DNA from: CAZVEV01 sp964625865
Lineage (GTDB): Bacteria > Planctomycetota > Phycisphaerae > SM23-33
Direction: 5' to 3'
Length of the DNA: 11,022 nucleotides
Assembly: GCA_964625865.1 (NCBI GenBank)
Contig: CAZVEV010000205.1
Span: 1 to 11,022 of the forward strand
Part shown: positions 1 to 5,314 of the stretch, in pieces
How the letters are laid out: each line of letters opens with the position of its first letter
Position numbering within the stretch: the stretch's first letter is position 1
Translations under genes and position numbers: made by a program
The notes under the pieces: model-generated
The model's input: the letters and a program-made list of their open reading frames with translations, nothing else
Told to the model about the DNA's origin: nothing
Databases searched by the model: none

Positions 1-563
1 GCTTGCCACCTTCGTATTACCGCGGCTGCTGGCACGAAGTTAGCCGTGGCTTCCTCTGGGATTCCTCAACGCCGAGAGATATTAGCCCTCATTGCTTGGT
101 AGTCCCTGACAGCGGTTTACACCCCGAAGGGCTTATTCCCGCACGCGGCGTCGCTCCGTCAGACTTTCGTCCATTGCGGAATATTCGTTACTGCAGCCTC
201 CCGTAGGAGTCTGGGCAGTGTCTCAGTCCCAATGCGCCGGGTCAACCTCTCAGTCCCGGTACCCGTCGTTGCCTTGGTGAGCTGTTACCTCACCAACAAG
301 CTGATAGGACATGGGCCGCTCATGAACCGATAGGCCTCCGAAGAGGTCCCCACCTTTGACCGCTGTGCCATATGACACTGTGGTCTCATTGGGTATTACC
401 TGCAGTTTCCCACAGCTATCCCCAAGTTCAAGGTACGTTACCCATGCATTACTCGCCCTGCCGCCACTCTACTTGCTTTCCGAAAAAAGCGTTCGCGTAC
501 GACTTGCATGTTTTAGCCACGCCGCCAGCGTTCGATCTGAGCCAGGATCAAACTCTTCACTTG
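1..563 (-). rRNA. rrs: 16S ribosomal RNA, 5' part (runs off the left edge)
   Basis: The minus strand carries the universal 5' 16S segment AGAGTTTGATCCTGGCTCAG (about 534-553), then the ACTCCTACGGGAGGCTGCAG block near 195-214 and the GTGCCAGCAGCCGCGGTAAT block near 15-34. The window therefore holds roughly E. coli positions 1 to 549, and the rest lies beyond base 1. The 5' end at about 563 is placed by aligning the GAAGAG start region with E. coli 16S. The spacing of the conserved blocks is normal and I see no insertion or break. The variable-region text, such as the segment after the 338 site reading AACGAATATTCCGCAATGG, reminds me of Phycisphaerae-type planctomycetes. That taxonomic reading is from memory and is only moderately certain. 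Confidence 0.97.
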
Positions 564-947
564 ATTATCTTTCACCTCGACCCAAACTACTCGGCCGAGA
601 ATGAGTCAGACTATCGATCAGAAGTTGATCGTGGTCGGCCAGGTCGTCTTAAGGGGGGACCTGGCCTGAGGTCCCTGCCCGCTTCCGCCGAAACGAAACC
701 GGACAAGGGCTAAACTCAAAATCCTGTCATTGCTATTGCGCTGTGTCACGAGGATTTCGAGTCGGGCACCTGCCAAAGTTACAGGGCCCTTCGTCGGATC
801 TTCCACTCGCTGAAGTCCATGACCGAACTCCAACGCGAGGACGCTTCCTCGTGACGGCATTTCACTGTTCACTTTTCAATTAACTCGCTCTTGGGCGGCC
901 CTGTCGGCGACGATCTTAACACCGCCGCGATCAACCAGGGACGAAGG
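564..947 (-). other. 16S rRNA leader (external transcribed spacer) with hairpins
   Basis: About 385 nt separate the proximal rRNA promoter from the mature 16S end, with no supportable gene. On the minus strand I see several perfect inverted repeats: 836-851 (6-bp stem, 4-nt loop), 656-675 (7-bp arms, 6-nt loop), 637-666 (9-bp arms, 12-nt loop) and 615-631 (6-bp stem, 5-nt loop), plus a 10-bp palindrome at 590-599. The 637-666 and 656-675 hairpins share bases and cannot form together. Such leaders usually take part in RNase III processing and rRNA antitermination; their role here is inference. Confidence 0.6.
866..883 (-). promoter_or_regulatory. boxA-like rRNA antitermination element (tentative)
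   Basis: The minus strand reads TTAATTGAAAAGTGAACA, which resembles the boxA region of bacterial rRNA leaders (core of the type CTTTGAAAACT). It lies 65 nt downstream of the proximal promoter and 15 nt upstream of the 836-851 hairpin. Position and rough sequence fit a Nus-factor antitermination site. The match is imperfect, and the usual boxB-then-boxA order is not seen. Confidence 0.3.
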
Positions 948-975
948 ATTGTACACGTCGTCAAACGCCCTGCAA
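948..975 (-). promoter_or_regulatory. rRNA promoter P2 (proximal)
   Basis: On the minus strand the -35 TTGCAG (970-975) and -10 TACAAT (948-953) are separated by 16 bp. Just upstream, about 976-1007 is very A/T-rich with A and T tracts, as in an UP element that binds the RNA polymerase alpha C-terminal domain. The local GC drop in a GC-rich genome, the near-consensus hexamers and the position upstream of 16S make this a probable growth-rate-responsive rRNA promoter. Confidence 0.7.
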
Positions 976-1097
976 CCCTTTTATTCAAAAAAGCGAAAGT
1001 TTTTTTCAACACCGCTGATCGCCTCAACGCGACAGCCCTCGACACAGGTGGTTTGTCGATACAGATACCGACCCCCTCACCATCAGCCGAGCAACAA

Positions 1098-1126
1098 AAT
1101 ATACACGCTGCGACCCCTGCCGTCAA
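1098..1126 (-). promoter_or_regulatory. rRNA promoter P1 (distal)
   Basis: On the minus strand the -35 TTGACG (1121-1126) and -10 TATATT (1098-1103) have an ideal 17-bp spacer. An A-tract lies just upstream (1137-1147), and the same 11-mer (aagtttttttc on the plus strand) also precedes P2 at 997-1007. P1 and P2 are about 150 bp apart, matching the tandem P1/P2 arrangement common in rRNA operons. P1 lies between the ileS terminator and the 16S gene, so the rRNA operon should not depend on ileS transcription. Confidence 0.75.
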
Positions 1127-1235
1127 TACCATCCGGAAGTTTTTTTCGCCCCCGCCGCCGGCGTGGCCTCAGTGCTGTCATAACCGCAGTGCGGGAAGTC
1201 TGTTGCGTTTTGTGGGGAGGCCTGGAAAATACACG

Positions 1236-1264
1236 CGGGCCCCCGCGATTTTCGCGGAAGCCCG
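1236..1264 (-). terminator. intrinsic terminator after ileS
   Basis: A 13-bp stem with a 3-nt loop lies about 43 bp past the ileS stop. On the minus strand all positions pair if two G-U wobbles are allowed (1241-1259 and 1242-1258); on the plus strand these would be C-A mismatches, so the structure works best for minus-strand transcripts. A T-rich stretch (TGTATTTT) follows the stem. The U-tract is imperfect, so termination may be partial. Confidence 0.65.
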
Positions 1265-1306
1265 TGTCCACTTGGGGCAAATCGACTCGTCGATCGCCGC
1301 GCCTTT

Positions 1307-4285
1307 TCAGGGTCCTGCGCCGATCTGTCTCATCACCACCGCGTCGCGGGCGCACAGGTCCGGGAAGTCCGCGTCCGAGCCCACGTCGGGACGGCGCTTC
1401 CAACTTCGCGCGCACCGCTGATACCTGTCGCGCGCGTCGACAACGTCAACGTCGATCGTCGTGCCGTCGGACAGGTCATCGGCGGTTTCGACGACGGCGT
1501 GTCCCACGCCGAGCAGGTCCTCGAGTTCCTTGAGGTACGTTCGAACCAACTCCGCCGACGCCTCGTCGCCCGGGGCGACGGTGAAGATCGCTTCGGCGTC
1601 CAGGGGGTTCTTGACGCCCGCGTTTCGCAGGGCTTCGAGCTTGATCAGGCCCGCCTGGCGGAGGTCCATCAGGCGCTGCCACACCATCGCGGGTCCGCCC
1701 TGCAGTTCGTCGCCCGACCAGGCGGCGTCATCGGGATTGACCAGGCGCAGGTCCTCGGCCAGGCGGAGGACCGACTCGTCGTACTCCGGCAGCAACGCCA
1801 GATGCACGCTGTCCGGCTCGTCGGCCGGGCGAGCGGGAATGTGCTCCCACGCCTCGTCGGCCGTGTGCGGAAGGATCGGCGCCAGCAGCTTCGTCAGCGT
1901 CATCAACACCTCGTGGATGACCGTCTGGGAGGCCCGGCGCCGAACGGCGTCGGGGCTCTCGCAGTACAGGCGGTCCTTGACGGCCGAGAGATACACGCTC
2001 GAGGCCTGCACCGTGCAGAACTCGTAGATCGTCCGGGCCGCCCGGTGGAACTCGAAGCGGTCGTAGGCCGACCGTACGTCGCGGACCAGTTCGTGCAGTT
2101 GCATTCGCATCCACAGGTCCACCGAGTGTTCCGCCGGGTCAGTGGCGTTGACGGCCGGGTCGAAGTCCGCGCACGAGCCCATGCAGAACCGCAGGGTGTT
2201 GCGGATCTTGCGGTAGGCGTCCTCGGCCTGGGCGATCAGGGCGTCGCTGCAGCGGACGTCGTCCTGGTAGTTCTGCGAAGCGATCCAGAGGCGCAGGATA
2301 TCGGCGCCGCGCCTGTCCAGTTGCTCGAGCACGTCGATGGCGTTGCCCTCGGACTTGCTCATCTTGTACCCCTCGTCGGTGACGACAAAGCCGTGGGTCA
2401 GCACGGTCTTGAAGGGCGGGCGTCCCTCGGCCCCCAGGGCCGGCAGGAGCGAGAGCTGGAACCACCCGCGATGCTGGTCGGACCCTTCGAGATACATGTC
2501 AACCGGGATGTCCTCGACCAGCCCGCGCCGGACGGCGACGGCAAACCAACTGGCGCCGGACTCGAACCAGACGTCGAAGATATCTCGCCCGGCCGTCAGG
2601 TGATCGGGCACGAAGGCGCCGGGTCCTGTCACGTCGGGGTCGTCAGCCGGGTCGTAGTCGCCCAGCAGTTCGGCCGGCGTGAGCGTAAACCATGCGTCGG
2701 AGCCTTTTTCGGCGATTGTCTTGGCCACCGCGCGGACGCTTGCGGGGGTCAGCAGGGGCGTCTCGTTGGGGCTGTAGAACACGGGGATCGGCAGGCCCCA
2801 ACTGCGCTGGCGCGAGATGCACCAGTCGGGGCGGCTTTCGAGCATGCCGGCGATGCGTTTGCGGCCCCAGGCCGGGACGAAATCGATCCCGCCGTCGTCG
2901 GCCTCGCGCCGTGCGGCCTCCATGGCGAGGTCCCTCAGCGACTGGCCGCTCTCGCGGACGGGTCGGTCCACCCCGATGAACCACTGGTCGGTCGCCCGGA
3001 AGATCGTGGGCGTCTTGGACCGCCAGTCGTGCGGATATGAGTGGGTGATCGTCTCTTCGAGCACGAGCGTGCGGGCCTCGGCGAGGAACGCCACGACCTT
3101 GGGGTTCGCGTCCCAGACCACGTCGCCCTGCAGCCACGCGGGGGCCGTGGCGTCGAACGTGCCGTCGGCCTGCACGGGACAGTAGATCGGCAGGTCGTTC
3201 TTCAGCCCCGTGCCGTAGTCCTCCACGCCATGGCCCGGCGCGGTATGGACCAGCCCCGTGCCGTCTTCCAGCGTGACGTAATCCGCCTGCACCAGCGGGC
3301 AGACCAGATCGGTCGACAGCGGGTGGGCGTACTCCATGTTGCCCGCCAGCAGGTCGGTGCCCTTGACGCGCGCGGTGACCTCGTGCGATGTCAGATAGCC
3401 CGGGCGCTTGGCCTCCAGGGCCGAAACGAGGGCTTCCAGTCGCGCGTCGGCGATTACCCAGGTGGCCGGGCCGTCTTCGGTCTCGACCCGCACGCAGGCG
3501 TAGTCGAAGCCGGGATGCACCGCCACGGCGCGGTTGGCCGGCAGGGTCCACGGCGTGGTGGTCCAGATCAGCAGGGACACCGGCTCGCCCTCGGCGTGCG
3601 GGACGGCCTCGGCGCCATTGATCAGCTTGAAGGCCACCGTGATGCTGCTGTCGGCGCGATCGTGATACTCCAGTTCCGCGTCGGCCAGCGCCGTGCGGTT
3701 CTCGATGGACCAGTGGACGGGCTTGAGTTGGCGGAAGACCAGGCCCTGGGCGACCAGGCGCGCGAACAGTTCCATCGCCGCCGCCTCGTACTGCGGGTCC
3801 ATCGTGATGTACGGGTCGTCGTAACCGCCCTGGACACCGAGTCTCAGGAACTGGTCGCTCTGGAGGGTGACGAACTTCTCGGCGTATTCGCCGCAGATCC
3901 GGCGGATGACCGTCGCGTCGAGGCCGGCCGCCTTCTCGCCGAGCTTCTCCATGACCTTGGCCTCGATGGGCAGGCCGTGACAGTCCCAGCCCGGGATGTA
4001 CGGCGTGGTGTCGAAGCCCGCCATCGTCTTGATGCGCAAGACCATGTCCTTGAGGACCTTGTTCAGCGCGTGGCCCATGTGGATGTTGCCGTTGGCGTAC
4101 GGCGGCCCGTCGTGGAGGACGTACTTGTCGGCGCCGGCGCGGGCGGCACGAATCCGCCCGTACAGGTCGTCGGCCTGCCACTTGGCCTGGAGGGCGGGCT
4201 CCTTCTTGAGCAGTCCGGCCCGCATGTCGAACGTCGTCTGGGGGAGATTAAGCGTGGTCTTGTAGTTCGTCTTCTCGTCGGTCAT
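1307..4285 (-). CDS. ileS: isoleucyl-tRNA synthetase
   Basis: This 992-residue class Ia synthetase charges tRNA(Ile) with isoleucine in the cytoplasm and hydrolyses mischarged valyl products. The N-terminal text (NLPQT, then DMRA) is of the common bacterial type. The HIGH motif is HMGH at 69-72 and the KMSKS loop is exact at 641-645. The CP1 editing domain shows WTTTPWTLPAN at 241-251 and HTAPGHG at 347-353, with D356 as the likely counterpart of the conserved editing aspartate. It is somewhat longer than the 938-residue E. coli enzyme. The C-terminal zinc site is altered: C958-x2-S961 and C978-x2-D981 replace two CxxC pairs at the same 20-residue spacing. The ATG at 4,285 has a GAGG Shine-Dalgarno sequence 6 nt upstream. 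Expression is probably controlled by the attenuator described upstream. Confidence 0.98.
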   Translation of the reverse strand: MTDEKTNYKTTLNLPQTTFDMRAGLLKKEPALQAKWQADDLYGRIRAARAGADKYVLHDGPPYANGNIHMGHALNKVLKDMVLRIKTMAGFDTTPYIPGWDCHGLPIEAKVMEKLGEKAAGLDATVIRRICGEYAEKFVTLQSDQFLRLGVQGGYDDPYITMDPQYEAAAMELFARLVAQGLVFRQLKPVHWSIENRTALADAELEYHDRADSSITVAFKLINGAEAVPHAEGEPVSLLIWTTTPWTLPANRAVAVHPGFDYACVRVETEDGPATWVIADARLEALVSALEAKRPGYLTSHEVTARVKGTDLLAGNMEYAHPLSTDLVCPLVQADYVTLEDGTGLVHTAPGHGVEDYGTGLKNDLPIYCPVQADGTFDATAPAWLQGDVVWDANPKVVAFLAEARTLVLEETITHSYPHDWRSKTPTIFRATDQWFIGVDRPVRESGQSLRDLAMEAARREADDGGIDFVPAWGRKRIAGMLESRPDWCISRQRSWGLPIPVFYSPNETPLLTPASVRAVAKTIAEKGSDAWFTLTPAELLGDYDPADDPDVTGPGAFVPDHLTAGRDIFDVWFESGASWFAVAVRRGLVEDIPVDMYLEGSDQHRGWFQLSLLPALGAEGRPPFKTVLTHGFVVTDEGYKMSKSEGNAIDVLEQLDRRGADILRLWIASQNYQDDVRCSDALIAQAEDAYRKIRNTLRFCMGSCADFDPAVNATDPAEHSVDLWMRMQLHELVRDVRSAYDRFEFHRAARTIYEFCTVQASSVYLSAVKDRLYCESPDAVRRRASQTVIHEVLMTLTKLLAPILPHTADEAWEHIPARPADEPDSVHLALLPEYDESVLRLAEDLRLVNPDDAAWSGDELQGGPAMVWQRLMDLRQAGLIKLEALRNAGVKNPLDAEAIFTVAPGDEASAELVRTYLKELEDLLGVGHAVVETADDLSDGTTIDVDVVDARDRYQRCARSWKRRPDVGSDADFPDLCARDAVVMRQIGAGP

Positions 4286-4299
4286 CGGTAGCCTCTATC

Positions 4300-4336
4300 A
4301 AGAAAAGGCCCTGAAGGTCAGATCAACCTCAGGGCC
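4300..4336 (-). terminator. attenuator terminator in the ileS leader
   Basis: On the minus strand GGCCCTGA (4329-4336) pairs perfectly with TCAGGGCC (4307-4314). The stem continues with GGT/ACC past a single bulged base to a 7-nt loop. TTTTCTT follows immediately (4300-4306). The terminator lies after the ileS promoter but before the ileS ribosome-binding site (GAGG at about 4292-4295), so it would stop transcripts before the coding region unless prevented from forming. Its 5' arm is also the target of the alternative antiterminator pairing. Confidence 0.85.
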
Positions 4337-4374
4337 GCAATTGCGCACGGGATGTCCCTGCGCCGGTCCTAAGG
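4327..4374 (-). promoter_or_regulatory. antiterminator structure of the ileS attenuator
   Basis: On the minus strand CCTTAGGACCG (4364-4374) can pair with CGGCCCTGAGG (4327-4337): seven pairs including one G-U, one A-C mismatch, then three more pairs. The enclosed bases form a further hairpin at 4343-4363 (GCGCA/TGCGC and GGG/CCC, one bulge, 4-nt loop), which could stack on it. The pairing uses 4327-4337 and so excludes the terminator, whose 5' arm is 4329-4336. The upstream strand includes the stop codon of the leader peptide, so a ribosome finishing that peptide would cover it. Confidence 0.7.
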
Positions 4375-4479
4375 CACGTAGCGGATGATGCCTATGGCCA
4401 TAATGCCGGCGCGGACGGATGGACAGGTCCGGCCACTGCCGGACCGGGCGAAAGCCGCTCTGTCCTCAAACGTCCGCAT
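4369..4479 (-). CDS. isoleucine-rich leader peptide of ileS (attenuation sensor)
   Basis: A 36-residue open frame begins at ATG 4477-4479 and ends in TAG at 4369-4371. The Shine-Dalgarno AAGGA (4486-4490) is 6 nt from the ATG. The start is about 36 nt past the predicted transcript start, and the whole frame lies between the ileS promoter and the ileS terminator. The C-terminal part reads AGIMAIGIIRYVP: isoleucines at residues 26, 29, 31 and 32, encoded ATT, ATA, ATC, ATC (4384-4404), so all three Ile codons are sampled. The peptide itself probably has no function. Translating its Ile codons would report the supply of charged tRNA(Ile), as Phe codons do upstream of pheST in E. coli. Identification rests on position, start signal, codon content and the linked RNA structures; no homologue search was possible. 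Confidence 0.75.
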   Translation of the reverse strand: MRTFEDRAAFARSGSGRTCPSVRAGIMAIGIIRYVP

Positions 4480-4521
4480 CACTCATCCTTAATCTTACGT
4501 GCCGTACATCAACGCCTGCGC

Positions 4522-4549
4522 ATTATATCGGTCCGAAAGAACCTGTCAA
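4522..4549 (-). promoter_or_regulatory. strong sigma-70 promoter for ileS
   Basis: The minus strand has a perfect -35 TTGACA (4544-4549) and a perfect -10 TATAAT (4522-4527) with a 16-bp spacer. The -35 lies about 43 bp past the PIN toxin stop. The predicted transcript start near 4515 gives a leader of about 230 nt before ileS. A consensus promoter upstream of an essential synthetase fits control by premature termination rather than by weak initiation. Confidence 0.88.
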
Positions 4550-4592
4550 TCGACAAGATACAGAGGCTGGGGGCACGGGCAATCGTGGGACG

Positions 4593-5012
4593 TCAGGTTT
4601 CGAAAGGATTGATCAACTTGAGGCCGTCGATCTCGTCTTGTCCCGCCATGTCTTCGGTGTAAAGGGTGGTGACCTGATTGCAGAGGCATGACGAGACAAT
4701 CAGAGCGTCCCAGAAGTGCAACTGGTACTGTTGCTGAAGGGCCTGCGCACGTGGCCAGATTTCGGGCGTGGGCATGATGATACTGTCGGCCATCGCTTGC
4801 ATGTCCGACAACGCGCCCCATGCCTGCTCGCTCGTAAATCCGTATTGATCGAGCTTCCCCGCGGCAGCGATGAACTCGCAGCCAACTTGCCATAGCAGGG
4901 CGATCGGGCTGGTTTGGTTGACGAGTTGCTGTGCGATATCCTGCTTGCGTACATCACGCGTGTCGTGGCAGTAGAGCCAGATGTTGGTGTCAAGGACGTT
5001 CATGAAGCTCAT
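4593..5012 (-). CDS. PIN-domain toxin (VapC-like ribonuclease)
   Basis: This 139-residue protein has the PIN-fold order of acidic residues: D8 in VLDTN near the start, E46, D102 in FWDALI and E120/D121 in YTED, followed by the typical GLKLINPF ending. PIN toxins are Mg-dependent endoribonucleases that cut tRNA, rRNA or mRNA when freed from their antitoxin; the target here is unknown. The ATG at 5012 overlaps the end of the upstream gene by 23 bp, suggesting translational coupling; the ATG at 5003 (136 residues) is nearly as good, and neither has a strong Shine-Dalgarno sequence. A longer reading from 5123 would add a low-complexity, arginine- and proline-rich stretch within the antitoxin gene and is unlikely. 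Confidence 0.85.
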   Translation of the reverse strand: MSFMNVLDTNIWLYCHDTRDVRKQDIAQQLVNQTSPIALLWQVGCEFIAAAGKLDQYGFTSEQAWGALSDMQAMADSIIMPTPEIWPRAQALQQQYQLHFWDALIVSSCLCNQVTTLYTEDMAGQDEIDGLKLINPFET

Positions 5013-5223
5013 CGCGAGCGGGGTAGGGACCGGGTGACCGGAACCGGGATCGGCCTGCCAGGTCGAGGAACCTCTTCCGGGCGGCTGCCTGCTCGGCGGC
5101 CGTCGCTGCCGGGCGGTGGACATGGATCAGGGCCTCGACATGATCGCCACGATGACAGGGCAGGTTCGACAGGTGCAATTCACCGTCGGATTCTACAACT
5201 GTTTCGATTCGAATGGGGTCCAT
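4990..5223 (-). CDS. putative antitoxin partner of the PIN toxin
   Basis: A 77-residue protein is encoded directly before, and overlapping, the PIN toxin. Residues 1-35 read like a short beta-rich segment (IRIETVVESDGELHLSNLP, then HVEALIHV), followed by a charged helix with AARKRF and a conserved-looking tail, GPYPARDELHERP. From memory such tails recur in small proteins placed before PIN genes, but I cannot assign a named antitoxin family. Role by context: it would bind and block the toxin through its C-terminal part and repress its own promoter through the N-terminal part. The ATG at 5223 has AGAGG 8 nt upstream; another ATG 7 nt earlier is out of frame. Confidence 0.75.
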   Translation of the reverse strand: MDPIRIETVVESDGELHLSNLPCHRGDHVEALIHVHRPAATAAEQAAARKRFLDLAGRSRFRSPGPYPARDELHERP

Positions 5224-5261
5224 CTCGCATACCTCTTACACGCGAAAAGCTACGACATACG

Positions 5262-5280
5262 TCCTATCACTATTATAGGA
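5262..5280 (-). promoter_or_regulatory. promoter -10 with overlapping inverted repeat (toxin-antitoxin operator candidate)
   Basis: A perfect -10 TATAAT (5272-5277, minus strand) lies 49 bp before the antitoxin start, although no good -35 is visible. It sits inside an inverted repeat with 6-bp arms TCCTAT/ATAGGA and a 7-bp centre. An operator over the -10 is what autoregulated toxin-antitoxin operons usually show. Which protein binds is inferred. Confidence 0.5.
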
Positions 5281-5314
5281 AACCGCACTGGATGAGTACA
5301 GCGTTCCTCAATTG

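Larger units (their letters stand above)
4300..4515 (-). promoter_or_regulatory. ileS 5' leader: translation-sensing attenuator region
   Basis: This is the transcribed leader from the predicted start (about 4515) to the terminator. Besides the leader peptide, terminator and antiterminator, it contains nested pairings: GGCACGTA (4496-4503) with TACGTGCC (4373-4380); GGATGA (4483-4488, overlapping the leader Shine-Dalgarno) with TCATCC (4383-4388, overlapping the last Ile codons); GCGGACG (4471-4477) with CGTCCGC (4411-4417); GGACA (4461-4465) with TGTCC (4421-4425); and an 8-bp hairpin at 4426-4445 with a 4-nt loop. I looked for the conserved T-box sequence (AGGGTGGNACCGCG type) and did not find it. 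Confidence 0.7.

Noticed and set aside
618..1132. Short open frames in the rRNA leader and promoter region
   Set aside because: They overlap the rRNA promoters and leader hairpins, lack ribosome-binding sites and show no protein features.
1499..4291. Long plus-strand open frames (513 and 416 codons) across ileS
   Set aside because: Antisense shadows of ileS produced by GC-rich codon bias; no motifs and no start signals.
4426..4445. GCCACTG string on the plus strand, recalling cobalamin riboswitches
   Set aside because: It is the loop side of a perfect hairpin of the minus-strand leader. No other cobalamin-riboswitch elements or plus-strand gene follow.
4300..4515. T-box riboswitch for ileS
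   Set aside because: No T-box consensus and no typical stem I features were seen. The leader has an Ile-rich translated frame instead, which fits a different mechanism.
4584..4597. 14-bp direct repeat cgtgggacgtcagg, also at 7415-7428
   Set aside because: One shared 14-mer in an 11-kb GC-rich window is not surprising by chance, and neither copy has matching context.
4593..5123. Longer, 176-residue version of the PIN toxin
   Set aside because: The extra N-terminus is low-complexity and lies inside the antitoxin gene in another frame; the PIN fold starts at the later ATGs.
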